From: Lewinella sp039816955
GTDB taxonomy: Bacteria; Bacteroidota; Bacteroidia; Chitinophagales; Saprospiraceae
DNA length: 64,000 bases
NCBI GenBank assembly: GCA_039816955.1
Contig: JBCBWU010000007.1
Span: 6,373-70,372, forward strand
Direction: 5' to 3'
In this document: positions 32,959 through 42,077 of the stretch, in pieces
How the letters are laid out: the number at the start of each line of letters is the position of its first letter
How positions within the stretch are numbered: the first letter of the stretch is position 1
Program-made: the position numbers and the translations under genes
The notes under the pieces: model-generated
What the model was told of the DNA's origin: nothing
The model's input: only the letters and a program-made list of their open reading frames with translations
Database searches by the model: none

Positions 32959-34257
32959 TTAAGCTTTTCGCTCGGTGAGGTAGTTGCTCATCCGCTCCAG
33001 AGCCACCTGAAGATGTATAAACGGGACGGCCGTGAAGACCATTCTGAATAATCCTTTTTTCTGGTGCATGAAGCCTATGCCTGGCGTCAGGAGTACCCCG
33101 GTATTTTGGTAGATGTCTAACCAAAGTTGTTCCTCACCCTGGTCCGTATCGGCTATCAGGTATTTTGAAAAATCCGCCCAAATGAAGAAGCTACCCTTGC
33201 TGGGAATGAAAGGAATACCAAGCTGCTGCAAGGTCCTTACCACCAACTGGTAACTCTGATTGATGCGCGCTTTATTGTTGATCACATACGGCTTGATAAA
33301 CTTCGACTTTTTTAACAGCTCGGCAATGGCCCACTGGGTAAGATTGGAAACCAAGTGCGGTACATTGGCATTGGCCATGCCCGACATGAAGGCCTGGTTG
33401 AGGGAATGGACCACGCCCACCCGCAGACCCGACATGGCGAAGTCCTTAGAAAAGGCGTACCAGAGATGCAGGTAATCACTCTGCATACCGTGCATGATTT
33501 TGGCAAAAGAACAATAGCTGAGCTCGTCATCTTCGTCCTCAATTAGCGATAAGCCGTAGATTTCATTCACCACCATGTGTACTTCTTGTTGAGTGCACCA
33601 GTTGGCCAGCTCTCTTAGCTGTGCCGCTGTATACATGCAACCCGTAGGATTGTCGGGAGAGGTAAGTAGCAGCAGTTTAAACGTTTGTCCTTGCGCTTTT
33701 ATATCTATTAGCGCTTGATCCAATAGTTCCACTGTGACGGGGGCTCGCGCGCCAATCTCCTGCAAGTCATAGTGGGTTTGCAGATTATAACGTTTCATGC
33801 CACTTTTGAGTCCCAAATCGTTGGTGTACATCGGGTAGGAGGGCGCCGGAATGACAACCACATCCCCAGGATCGGCGAGGACAAAGGAGCTTACTTCAAT
33901 AGTAGCCGAAGCCCCCGCAGAAAGGCCGATGGTATCTGGATCAATAGGGCAGCCGCAGAGGTGTTGTTTCAAAAAGCGGGTAATCTCTAGTCTCACTTCC
34001 GGATGCCCCAGTAAGCTTGTATAGCCGAGTACCCAATCAGGGATATCATTTTCTCGAATGACTGCTGTCAGTTGTTCTTTTATGGCCGGTGCGGAAAGAT
34101 GATTTTCGGCTACATTTAGCGGAAACGCTCCCGTAGGATTGTTGTCAGGACAGTAGAGGTTTTGGCTGGCCTCCATGAAGATCTCAAAATCTATTCTGGC
34201 TGGATTAGTGGCCAAGGAAGTGCCCCGGGTGGACAGGTTGCTTGCTGGTTGAGTCAT
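32959..34257 (-). CDS. PLP-dependent class I/II aminotransferase (ACC synthase-like)
   Basis: A fold-type I pyridoxal-phosphate enzyme of 432 residues. Conserved parts are VLGYTSLLGHPEVRLEITRFL (ACC synthase-like), LSAGASATIEVSSFVLADPGDVVVIPAPSYPMYTND, LTSPDNPTG, VVNEIYGLS and the Schiff-base lysine K271 in WYAFSKDFAMSGLRVGV. The resemblance to 1-aminocyclopropane-1-carboxylate synthase-like enzymes is in the N-terminal motif; an ordinary aminotransferase is equally possible. The sulfotransferase gene follows it closely on the same strand. No other biosynthetic enzymes are adjacent. Confidence 0.88.
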   Translation of the reverse strand: MTQPASNLSTRGTSLATNPARIDFEIFMEASQNLYCPDNNPTGAFPLNVAENHLSAPAIKEQLTAVIRENDIPDWVLGYTSLLGHPEVRLEITRFLKQHLCGCPIDPDTIGLSAGASATIEVSSFVLADPGDVVVIPAPSYPMYTNDLGLKSGMKRYNLQTHYDLQEIGARAPVTVELLDQALIDIKAQGQTFKLLLLTSPDNPTGCMYTAAQLRELANWCTQQEVHMVVNEIYGLSLIEDEDDELSYCSFAKIMHGMQSDYLHLWYAFSKDFAMSGLRVGVVHSLNQAFMSGMANANVPHLVSNLTQWAIAELLKKSKFIKPYVINNKARINQSYQLVVRTLQQLGIPFIPSKGSFFIWADFSKYLIADTDQGEEQLWLDIYQNTGVLLTPGIGFMHQKKGLFRMVFTAVPFIHLQVALERMSNYLTERKA

Positions 34258-34398
34258 TATGAAATGCTTATTGAGTACTCCGTGACAACTAAGCCGTGCG
34301 CTGTGACCTACGGCTTATTGCGTATAAACTGCAAAATAAGTGCAAACAACGTCAATTCATAACCGACTACATACTCGTACCAGCGTACTAGTTAGCGA

Positions 34399-35304
34399 TC
34401 AGTTTTTGATCACTTTCTTATAAAAGACCTGTCCAGCAGTTGCTATTTCAATGAGGTACACCCCACTGGCTAATCCGCCTAACGACAAGCTTGCCGTACC
34501 TTCGTTATTATCTCGTTTCAGCAATTCCCTCCCTGTAGTGGACAATACCCTCCAGGAGAAAACACCACTCAAGTGTAGGTTTACTTCGTTGCTAGTGGGG
34601 TTGGGGAAGAGCAATAAGTCTATTTCTGTTTCCGATAGGGTGCTCGTGAGTTGATCACAATCCTCTACTTGCCCAAAGCGTAATAATGTGCCATCCGAAG
34701 ATTCGTAGCACCTTAATCCTCTGACCCAATCGTGTAAGGTAGTCATGAACCACTCCTCTTCGTAGAAGAAATGATCAACAGAGCCTAGGTTTTCGTAAAT
34801 CTTGGTACTGGAAAACCACCATCCTGAAGAGTCAATAAGTCTTACATACTGCGTAGGAAGCTCGATGCCATCTACTGTTTCAAAGCCAGTCGAATCGACT
34901 TGCACAGTGAAGTAGCTGCCATCCAATCCGCTATCGGGGCAGAAAAGATCTACCTGGTAATCCTCACCTGCTCCTTTGTTGAAATCGTAGAGTAAATGAA
35001 ATTCCAGGCTTTCCGGATATTGATAATAGACCTGGCCCGCCTCTTCGTAAACGATACTTTCGGTTCCGTCACAATACCAGTTCCAGGCATTGTCGCCGTT
35101 TTCCTCTACTAGTACCTGGCAGACCTTACCGTCTATCATGGTATCTCTATCGACGGTCATCGTCAGTATGCTGAATACGATTTCGTTGCCATTCGCTCTT
35201 TCCCGGTCGTAGCGGTACTTGGTGCCAACGGATCCCCATTCTATTTGACCACATAATGGCAGTGATAAAGCACAACAGAGAGTAAACACGACGTTCTTGT
35301 TCAT
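34399..35304 (-). CDS. T9SS-secreted protein of unknown function
   Basis: Signal peptide MNKNVVFTLCCALSLPLCGQ (ATG at 35304) is followed by about 200 residues rich in aromatic and acidic residues and six or more cysteines (DSTGFETVDGIELPTQYVRLID is one typical stretch), then a T9SS sorting domain starting near residue 225 (LLFPNPTSNEVNLHLSG) and ending LASGVYLIEI. An upstream in-frame ATG at 35313 overlaps the stop of the RlmD/TrmA-type methyltransferase gene (ATGA), so the two may be translationally linked. No enzyme motif is visible. Confidence 0.8.
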   Translation of the reverse strand: MNKNVVFTLCCALSLPLCGQIEWGSVGTKYRYDRERANGNEIVFSILTMTVDRDTMIDGKVCQVLVEENGDNAWNWYCDGTESIVYEEAGQVYYQYPESLEFHLLYDFNKGAGEDYQVDLFCPDSGLDGSYFTVQVDSTGFETVDGIELPTQYVRLIDSSGWWFSSTKIYENLGSVDHFFYEEEWFMTTLHDWVRGLRCYESSDGTLLRFGQVEDCDQLTSTLSETEIDLLLFPNPTSNEVNLHLSGVFSWRVLSTTGRELLKRDNNEGTASLSLGGLASGVYLIEIATAGQVFYKKVIKN

Positions 35305-35309
35305 AATCG

Positions 35310-36764
35310 TCATTCTTTCTCAAACAGCACCACCGTTTCGATGTGCGAAGTATGTGGGAACTGGTCCACCAGACTCATTCTTTTGATGGCATAACCCGCC
35401 AACGCTAGTTGCTCAGTATCTCTAGCTTGGGTGGCGGGGTTGCAGGATACGTAGACCAGGCGTTCCGCTTGGAGGTTAATGATTTTTTGTAGCGTTTTCG
35501 GAGCTACTCCAGCACGGGCCGGATCGAGGATGATGGTCCGGATTTTACCCTGGTACTCGGGGTGTTCCCGGAGGAACTTACCGACATCGGCAGCGAAAAA
35601 GGTGATACCGTCAACCCCATTACGCTTGGCGTTTTCTCTGGCGTCTATAATGGCCGACTCTACAATGTCGACACCAATGATTTCTGCTTGCTCGCTTCTG
35701 GCAGCCAGTAATTGCCCAATCGTGCCGGTACCGCAGAAGAGGTCCATTACCACACTGTTGTCAATGGTGTCTTTCCGCTCCAGCGCGTATTCGATTACCT
35801 TGGCGTAAAGCCGCTCAGCGGCACGGGGATTAGTTTGAAAAAAGGATTGCATGCTGATTTCAAAATGCAGGCCATGCAGTTCCTCGATGATCTTATCCTC
35901 GCCGGAGATAAGCTGGATACGTCCGGCTGTCGCAATGGTACGATCGCCGACTTCGTCATTAATGGTATGCAGGAAACCAGCTACACGATCACCAAATAAT
36001 TCGTCTAGTAGGTCGGAAAACTTCTGTAAATCAAACTTAGGAAGGTCGTAAGAAGTGGTAACCAGATTGAATAGCAAACGGTTGGTCTGGTAGGACTTAC
36101 GCACCACCAGGTAACGGAAAAAGCCTTCCTTGCGGGGAGCGTGCCAGGGGGCTAAGCCCGTTTCTTCGCAATACGCTCGAATGACTTTGAGTTGGTTTTC
36201 CACCGCTTCGTCAAATAGGCCAGAGTCAGCATTCAGGTTATCACCGCACCACCAAGTACCTCTTTTTTTAAAGCCCAGCGTGAATTCGTCCACGTCGGTC
36301 TTTTTATCATGGTCGTAGCCAATAGCCGAAAAGCCATATTCCATTTTATTCCGGTAATGGAAGGCGTTCGGCGAAGTGATGAATTCGTCAAATTTTTCGA
36401 CTATATCTTCTACTTTACCAATACGCTTAAACAGCTCCAGGGTGCTTTGCTTTTTGTAAGCGTGTTGTTTTTCTAGCGGGAGCCTAATGTAGGGTGCGCC
36501 GGGAATCTCCTGGTACGGTAACTCGACCTCATCTGCTGATCGCTCTAAGACCTCGTAGAGTTTGCACTCCGCGTGATTTTTGCCACTCTTCTTTACCTGC
36601 GCCTTGACCAATTGGCCTGGTAGGGTATTGTTGACAAAGACCACAAAATCCCCGTGCTCGTTGCGGATTCTGGCTATACCTTTCCCCCCGAATGCGTAAT
36701 CTTCGATGCGGAGCTCCAGGATCTCTCCTCGTCGTACAAATTTGTTGCGTGCTCTTCTAGCCAT
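35310..36764 (-). CDS. rlmD: RlmD/TrmA-type rRNA (uracil-5-)-methyltransferase
   Basis: This SAM-dependent enzyme makes 5-methyluridine in RNA. It starts with a TRAM domain (FVRRGEILELRIEDYAFGGKGIARI). The C-terminal Rossmann fold has VMDLFCGTGTIGQLLAA, IIGVDIVESAIIDARENAKRNG and RTIILDPARAGVAPK, with the catalytic Cys in LVYVSCNPATQ. Length 484 is longer than E. coli RlmD (about 430). The four cysteines that hold an iron-sulfur cluster in E. coli RlmD are missing (the region reads EIPGAPYIRLPLEKQ), which is a separate variant of the family. The exact position modified in 23S rRNA is therefore inferred, not proven. Confidence 0.88.
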   Translation of the reverse strand: MARRARNKFVRRGEILELRIEDYAFGGKGIARIRNEHGDFVVFVNNTLPGQLVKAQVKKSGKNHAECKLYEVLERSADEVELPYQEIPGAPYIRLPLEKQHAYKKQSTLELFKRIGKVEDIVEKFDEFITSPNAFHYRNKMEYGFSAIGYDHDKKTDVDEFTLGFKKRGTWWCGDNLNADSGLFDEAVENQLKVIRAYCEETGLAPWHAPRKEGFFRYLVVRKSYQTNRLLFNLVTTSYDLPKFDLQKFSDLLDELFGDRVAGFLHTINDEVGDRTIATAGRIQLISGEDKIIEELHGLHFEISMQSFFQTNPRAAERLYAKVIEYALERKDTIDNSVVMDLFCGTGTIGQLLAARSEQAEIIGVDIVESAIIDARENAKRNGVDGITFFAADVGKFLREHPEYQGKIRTIILDPARAGVAPKTLQKIINLQAERLVYVSCNPATQARDTEQLALAGYAIKRMSLVDQFPHTSHIETVVLFEKE

Positions 36765-36937
36765 ATCTGTAAAAATCGATAGTGGCGCAAAGGTATAAAA
36801 GGTAAGCGATGATTGGTGTGAGCCTCAGCGCATCATTTCGATTGGCGTGAAACCAGCACAAGATGGCCAAAAAACGTTTATGTTTTCTGTTTTTGTGATG
36901 GTTTCACACCTATCGATAGTATGCCCGCTACATTTTC

Positions 36938-37522
36938 TTAAAATCGTTTCAACGTACCTTGATAGGCACCACTAAGTGGTGAGGCAGGTTGCCCTAAGTT
37001 GGGGATGGCCAAATCAAAGTCAAATTCAGCGATGATTTGATCGCCTTGAACCGTAAGGGTTACTTCTCCATTACGAATATTGGTCACCGAGCCCGTCAGT
37101 TCTGAAAGGTTGAAGTCGCTGTACAGGGAGGAGGTGGAGTTGTACGTAAGTTGTTGGGCTATACCGTTCAGTACGTAAGTGCTACTAACGAGTCCATCAG
37201 GATTACCGGTATTGAGTTCGAGCAATAGGAAATCTCCCGTACCCGAAAAAGTGCCATCATCTTCGATCAATCCATCCGTGGTTAAGTACAATTGCCAGGA
37301 AATACGACCATCAGTATTTCGCTCACCATCACCAATCAAAATGGCGTCAGTAAGTGCTTGAGTGGTACCCTGATAAGTGAATTCGTTAGCGAGTGCGGGG
37401 TCAAACTCAAGTGGTTCCTCTTCTTCCATCTGCGGTGTTGGAACATCATCTTCATCAGCTTGGCAACCCGTGAAAACAATCAGTGCTAGTAGCAACACAC
37501 AGCTTAGTTCAATTACTTTCAT
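36938..37522 (-). CDS. Lipoprotein of unknown function
   Basis: A lipobox signal (VLLLALIVFTGC) is followed by an acidic linker (QADEDDVPTPQMEEEEPLEF), which is typical of surface-exposed Bacteroidota lipoproteins. The rest (about residues 45-194) has a beta-rich pattern (EFTYQGTTQALTDAIL; ISWQLYLTTDG; DFLLLELNTGN; YQGTLKRF) with no known catalytic residues. A single small beta-sandwich or beta-barrel domain is likely. Confidence 0.72.
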   Translation of the reverse strand: MKVIELSCVLLLALIVFTGCQADEDDVPTPQMEEEEPLEFDPALANEFTYQGTTQALTDAILIGDGERNTDGRISWQLYLTTDGLIEDDGTFSGTGDFLLLELNTGNPDGLVSSTYVLNGIAQQLTYNSTSSLYSDFNLSELTGSVTNIRNGEVTLTVQGDQIIAEFDFDLAIPNLGQPASPLSGAYQGTLKRF

Positions 37523-37644
37523 TTCTTGAGTGTTTTTAAGTTATATGAAAACAGTTCTTAAAGTTGAATCTTCAACTGAGGGTTTTCAAAAGCACTCGTT
37601 AAGCATGAGCTTGTCAGTCGCATTGCAAATTGTAAAGCTTCCGA

Positions 37645-38598
37645 TCAAGAGCCAAATTGGTAATACTTGATTTCGATGACTACTCTTCGGTCGGTGCTCT
37701 CATTGCCTGCGGTGCTTTGACTTTCGCCCTGATTTGTGCTGGTTATGGGGAAGTCATAAGGTGCTAGTATGTCAGTGACTGCATGGACCCGCTCACCTGC
37801 TAAGACGAAATTATCTGCTTCATCACCAATCACGGAAGCGTAGCCACTTAGTTCGATAGAGTGAATCTCTCGCTCGTGAATTGCCGCTAAAATCTTGCGT
37901 TTTTGCTGCTCGTTCAATTGAAAACTATTAGGCGCAAAACGGAGCGTGATGGTTTCCGTCAGGATCTCGCCTTTATGCAACTGAATATTGTCGAATAAAT
38001 AATAGAGGCTGATTGGTCCAAATTCCATTTCCTCCCAGTAATCTCCAAAAAAGCCGAATGAGAGTTCATCCTTAGATTGGAATCCGGAAAAGGTGGTCTC
38101 TACGCTGGTCCATTGATCTCGGCTAGCGTTGATCACGCTATCTGCAGTAATCGGAATGATGATTGTTTGTTTACCAGGTGTTGCAAACTGACAAGTAAAG
38201 ATATTGGTGACTTTTTCGGTATTGTAGATCGGAGGTTTACCAATGCTAAAGGAAAGCTTGTAATAGCTATTGGCTTCCAAGGGTTGCCGAAGTTGGACTT
38301 TTATGATCTCGTCGTAGTGAAGCCCAAAATAAGTGTCACCCTCACTTCCTGCGATCGGAAACCTGGCGCGAAAACTAGTATCAGTGGGGCTTACCCCCGT
38401 AGGTATGACTCGATAATTGGATTGAAAAATATCAACGGTGTTTGCAATGATTTCCCAGTTTATGGGCATACCGTTTTCCCAAACCTCCAAGCTAGGGTTG
38501 AGTACTAGATTACTTTGCGCCTTTAAGGCCACCGATAAGCAGATTAAGCTCAGCAGGAGCAAGTGGCGATGCAGAGGGGAGCGGCTTTCTTCTGACAT
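37645..38598 (-). CDS. OmpA-family protein with carbohydrate-binding-like N-terminal domain
   Basis: Signal peptide (SPLHRHLLLLSLICLSVALKAQ) precedes a jelly-roll-like domain (LVLNPSLEVWENGMPINWEII) and a C-terminal OmpA/MotB peptidoglycan-binding domain (LRFAPNSFQLNEQQKRKILAAIHEREIHSIELSGYAS... and NESTDRRVVIEIKYY). It would tie the envelope to peptidoglycan. It begins 12 bases after the stop of the FG-GAP protein gene on the same strand, so they are likely in one operon. Confidence 0.82.
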   Translation of the reverse strand: MSEESRSPLHRHLLLLSLICLSVALKAQSNLVLNPSLEVWENGMPINWEIIANTVDIFQSNYRVIPTGVSPTDTSFRARFPIAGSEGDTYFGLHYDEIIKVQLRQPLEANSYYKLSFSIGKPPIYNTEKVTNIFTCQFATPGKQTIIIPITADSVINASRDQWTSVETTFSGFQSKDELSFGFFGDYWEEMEFGPISLYYLFDNIQLHKGEILTETITLRFAPNSFQLNEQQKRKILAAIHEREIHSIELSGYASVIGDEADNFVLAGERVHAVTDILAPYDFPITSTNQGESQSTAGNESTDRRVVIEIKYYQFGS

Positions 38599-38610
38599 TT
38601 GGCTTATTGT

Positions 38611-39729
38611 TTACTGCTTAGTACGATTAAAATAGTAGCGATTGATTTTATCAGAATTCGCTTCGATGATATCTGGCAGACCGTCGCCGTTGAGATCCGC
38701 CGTGATGATATCGTAGGTGCTAAAGTCTTCCTCGGCCAGGATCGTTCTCTTCCAGCTTTTGCCAGCTCCTGCATTGAGGTAAACTTCATTGGGGCTACCT
38801 GAATTACCTACAACTATATCAAGATCATTATCCCCATCCAAGTCTGCCAGGGAAATAGCAAAGCTCCTCACCTTAATAGAATCGAGTAGAACCGACTGGG
38901 AGTAGGGTGCCTCTTTGCTGCCAAAGTAGATCACATTCTCTTGGTTGACGTTGGCGCAGATAATGTCCAGTAATCCATCCTGATCCAGATCACCCACGCC
39001 TACCGAGCGGGTGTGATCAGCCCCTGTACCAAAGATGATCTTCTCGGTGAATTCTAAATTGCCATTGTTTAAATAGATATGGTTGGGCTGAGCGTCACGA
39101 TTTGCGAGGACAAGATCCAAGTCGCCATCGCCATCCATATCAGCAACTTCTACGTTGATGGTGGAATCATCCTCAGTGCCGAAGGTGAGGGTTCGGGTAA
39201 AGTTGCCAGCGCCATCATTGAGGCATATTTCATTGGCCCGCCCTCGGTTGGTTATAAGAATGTCCACGTCACCATCCTGGTCCAAATCTGCGAGGGTCAG
39301 GTTTCTGGTCGGCGTGTACGTCGCTCCAAAGCTTGAGCCTTGTTGAAAATTACCCTGGCCATCGTTGCGGTAGATGAGGTTAGGCGCCATGTCATTACCC
39401 ACTGCTGCGTCGAGGTCACCATCACCATCCAGGTCTGCTAATTCGGCTGCGTAGCTGGTGGCGCGCTGCTCACCCAAATCTTTCTCAATGGTGAAAAGCC
39501 CCTGGCCGTTATTGATGAATACTTTGTTCTGTCCGGGCCAGTGCCTTCCGTTTGCTACCATGATATCGGTATCCCCATCTCCGTCGATATCACCGCTAGC
39601 GACGGAGGCCGTTCGCTCTTCGTGTATCCCCAGAATTAGGCGGCCGCTGATGCGCACGTCAAATTCTTGGGCGAGGCCAAGCTGGCAAGTGAAGCAGGAT
39701 ATAATGGTAAACAGATAGGAGGCTTTCAT
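38611..39729 (-). CDS. FG-GAP/VCBS-repeat protein (beta-propeller)
   Basis: Signal peptide MKASYLFTIISCFTCQLGL is followed by about seven FG-GAP/VCBS repeats. Typical units are ASGDIDGDGDTDIMVANGRHWPG, AELADLDGDGDLDAAVGNDM and NLTLADLDQDGDVDILITN, each with a DxDxDGxxD calcium-binding loop and a VCBS 'NDGxGxF' strand. The protein has no sorting domain or anchor. It is a likely cell-surface calcium-stabilised binding protein, co-transcribed with the OmpA-like gene. Confidence 0.88.
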   Translation of the reverse strand: MKASYLFTIISCFTCQLGLAQEFDVRISGRLILGIHEERTASVASGDIDGDGDTDIMVANGRHWPGQNKVFINNGQGLFTIEKDLGEQRATSYAAELADLDGDGDLDAAVGNDMAPNLIYRNDGQGNFQQGSSFGATYTPTRNLTLADLDQDGDVDILITNRGRANEICLNDGAGNFTRTLTFGTEDDSTINVEVADMDGDGDLDLVLANRDAQPNHIYLNNGNLEFTEKIIFGTGADHTRSVGVGDLDQDGLLDIICANVNQENVIYFGSKEAPYSQSVLLDSIKVRSFAISLADLDGDNDLDIVVGNSGSPNEVYLNAGAGKSWKRTILAEEDFSTYDIITADLNGDGLPDIIEANSDKINRYYFNRTKQ

Positions 39730-39804
39730 GGCGGGGTGATTAAGAGATTAAGAAGGTATTTTGAGCTGGCTGCAATCATACATCTTGATGATCTAATAAG
39801 TAGG

Positions 39805-40635
39805 TTACCCCTCCAAATTCAAATTAGCGAAAAAGATGCCTTGGTGATTCATGAAGGTACTGTCTTTGCGATTCAAATCCAGTGGGCCTCCATTGAAATT
39901 GGTGGCGGGTAATCCTAGTTCCTGGTAAAGGCAGGCGATAGCCGCGAAGTCCCAAATACTGCCACCACCACGTTCTTTTTTGGGGAGTTTGAGCATACAG
40001 GCCGGGCCATTTTCTAACACCAGGATGCCATTGAGTACCGAGCCTGCTCCGTCTATTTCTTGTATTCCACTTAGGCCTAGTTTTACCAGCTGTTCCTGCA
40101 ATAAGTTGGTAATCTCCTCCGCGCGCGGGGTATCCGCTAGCTTGCGATCGGTTACGTAAGTCAAATGCTTATTCGTGTCTAATATTTCCCAGGGCTGATC
40201 ATTTTTGTAAGCGCCATTTCCCTTGCTGGCGTGGTACAAAGTATTCGTGCTGGGATCGTATACCACGCCAATGTGCGGCGTGCCGTCCCTGGCAACTAAG
40301 GCAATGGATACCGAAAAGCCAGGTTGCTTATTGATGAAGGGCAGTGTCCCATCCATAGGATCGATGCACCAGAAGAAATCTTTGTGAAAGCGGCTGCCGT
40401 TATCTTCGGTTTCTTCGGAGAGTAATGCTAAGTCAAAGGTTTCACAGGTGGGCAGCAGCAGTGCTAGGATAGCGGCTTCGCACGCGCGATCCACCTCCGT
40501 TACCACTTGTGAGGCGTGGCTGGTGCCGCTTGCTTTTTTCTCGACCGTAACTGTTTTATGCAGATGTTGCGTAATGACTTTGCCAGCGGAAAGGGCAGCT
40601 TGTATGGCGATGTTTTTGAGGTGTATTAAATCCAT
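39805..40635 (-). CDS. Inositol monophosphatase-like (FIG/CysQ superfamily) phosphatase
   Basis: This is a 276-residue magnesium-dependent phosphatase of the inositol monophosphatase/3'-nucleotidase superfamily. Metal-binding motifs are visible: E75 in LLSEETED, D92 and D95 in CIDPMDGTLPF, and WD in GSIWDFAA near residue 230. The substrate may be inositol phosphate, histidinol phosphate, 3'-phosphoadenosine phosphate or a sugar phosphate. It is separated by two bases from a kinase-like gene upstream on the same strand, so the pair should be co-expressed. Confidence 0.88.
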   Translation of the reverse strand: MDLIHLKNIAIQAALSAGKVITQHLHKTVTVEKKASGTSHASQVVTEVDRACEAAILALLLPTCETFDLALLSEETEDNGSRFHKDFFWCIDPMDGTLPFINKQPGFSVSIALVARDGTPHIGVVYDPSTNTLYHASKGNGAYKNDQPWEILDTNKHLTYVTDRKLADTPRAEEITNLLQEQLVKLGLSGIQEIDGAGSVLNGILVLENGPACMLKLPKKERGGGSIWDFAAIACLYQELGLPATNFNGGPLDLNRKDSTFMNHQGIFFANLNLEG

Positions 40636-40637
40636 GC

Positions 40638-41585
40638 TTACAGGTTTTGGATAACTTCAGTAGTTACCCGTCCACTGTAGCTGCTGAGTTTCCAGTGGCC
40701 AGGGCTCCAGCCTTTCAGGAAGCGGTGGAAGTCGGCCCAGGCTACGCGGTACAGGGAGCGCCACTCTTTTTCCAGGGCTTCATTCTTTTCTGGGAGCGCT
40801 GCTTGTAGATGCTTAAAGTAGGTGTCGAGAATTTGTCCTTCTAATCGTTCGCAATCTCGTTCGTTCAGACAGCTGCCGACGAAATAGGCCACATCTTTCA
40901 TGCCACAGCCACCACCGACGTACTGAAAATCTACACCAGCTACTTGCCCACCCGGAGCGAAGCAGAAATTGGCCAGTTTAGCGTCGCCGTGCACAAAGGT
41001 TTGGTAGATGCAGTCATTCAGCTTCTGATCAATGAGTGGGGCCGCCTCCTTCAAGCGTTGATCAGCTAAGATTTTTAACTCATGGGGCCTGGTTTCTAGG
41101 TGCCAATACGTGCCCACTTCCCATAAACCAGCTGGCGATTTACCGAGATAGCTGGCGTGAAAATGAGCTAGCCAGGCCAGGCAAGATTCAATTTCCCGCC
41201 ATTCCACCATCTGTTTCCGCAATAGATAACCAGCCGCATCCAGATCTTCTAGTACCATCAGTACCTCATCATCTTGGGTCTCTACGGCCAGGCATTTTGG
41301 TAGGCGAGCTGCGCTGTCCTTGCTATAGTTTTTATACCAGTTTGTCTCTACCTGATAGGACTTCACCTTGCGCTGATGTCCAATATCCGTGTTCCAGCCC
41401 CGCGGGTGGTTTCTGTTGATGGGCAGCTGCACGTGCTTCACCACCACGCTTTCTGTGGCGGCACCCTCCAGGCCTACACGCATGATTGTGCCGTACCCAC
41501 TCCACAGTTCTTGGATCACCTCTTTTTCTACCAAAGCAGAAGCTCCCGTGCATTGCAGAATGATCGATTCGAAGTATTCATTCAT
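40638..41585 (-). CDS. Aminoglycoside/choline-phosphotransferase-like kinase
   Basis: A 315-residue protein-kinase-fold small-molecule kinase. The ATP-binding lysine lies in TESVVVKHVQLP, the catalytic loop is FVHGDAKLANFCF (HGDxxxxN), and the metal-binding Asp follows in VAGVDFQYVGGGCGMKDVAYFV. It resembles the ecdysteroid/choline-kinase-like (EcKL/APH) branch. I chose ATG at 41585; a TTG three codons upstream is possible. Immediately downstream, two bases away, is an inositol monophosphatase-like gene; a kinase and a phosphatase acting on one small-molecule pool is one reading. Confidence 0.85.
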   Translation of the reverse strand: MNEYFESIILQCTGASALVEKEVIQELWSGYGTIMRVGLEGAATESVVVKHVQLPINRNHPRGWNTDIGHQRKVKSYQVETNWYKNYSKDSAARLPKCLAVETQDDEVLMVLEDLDAAGYLLRKQMVEWREIESCLAWLAHFHASYLGKSPAGLWEVGTYWHLETRPHELKILADQRLKEAAPLIDQKLNDCIYQTFVHGDAKLANFCFAPGGQVAGVDFQYVGGGCGMKDVAYFVGSCLNERDCERLEGQILDTYFKHLQAALPEKNEALEKEWRSLYRVAWADFHRFLKGWSPGHWKLSSYSGRVTTEVIQNL

Positions 41586-41676
41586 AGGGAGCAAAAATAG
41601 GGAGTTGTTGTGGGGTAGGGAAGGGCAGTGTATTTATTGCCACAAATACTGCTTGTTCGCAGCTATATTTTTGTTA

Positions 41677-41918
41677 GTGCCTGACGTACTCATTAATCTG
41701 GCCGCATCTATCGTGCTGGAGGCACGCCGCAATCAGAAAGGTTTAGGTGTATTGGAGGAAGATCGACTTTTAGCCGGCGGGTATAGGTTCCAAGAACTAC
41801 ACGATTTAGAGGAGGAAGAAAAGGAAATTCTCTTGGATGCTGCAGCTGTTCTTTTCTTGGAAAAGAATGTCTGCTTCCGCGAAATCTTCAATCAGCAAAC
41901 CTTTCTGGTCTTTCCGTC
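41677..41918 (+). pseudogene. Fragment of a large ROCO/STAND-like protein (tentative)
   Basis: A plus-strand frame reads AASIVLEARRNQKGLGVLEE then DRLLAGGYRFQELHDLEEEE and KEILLDAAAVLFLEKNVCFR, ending ...QQTFLVFPS. By eye it resembles a segment seen in large bacterial multidomain NTPase proteins (ROCO or STAND type), usually continuing as LVFPSLIN. It has no start, and the family pattern ends exactly where another remnant begins on the opposite strand. A deletion scar is the simplest reading. Confidence 0.4.
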
Positions 41919-42077
41919 CTGTACAGTATCAATAGTAAAGGTGATCAGCAAGAACCAGTTGAACTTGATATTGGAGTAGGTCAACCAATAATTGAACACG
42001 GCGATGAAGGGAATCAACAGGAGGAATAGCGGAATATCCGGATTATTGGATCGTGACCATTTTGAAAATCTTGACAT
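41919..42077 (-). pseudogene. N-terminal fragment of a membrane LytTR-type regulator (tentative)
   Basis: The minus strand frame from 42077 reads SRSNNPDIPLFLLLIPFIAV then FNYWLTYSNIKFNWFLLITF, a membrane N-terminus typical of some Bacteroidota LytTR proteins ('LTYSNI..N'). Homology seems to stop at TIDTVQ, next to the end of the fragment on the other strand. This is an incomplete gene, about 50 residues. Confidence 0.4.

Noticed and set aside
35310..35313. Start of the T9SS protein at the ATGA overlap
   Set aside because: The ATG at 35304 gives a cleaner signal peptide; the overlap start remains possible.
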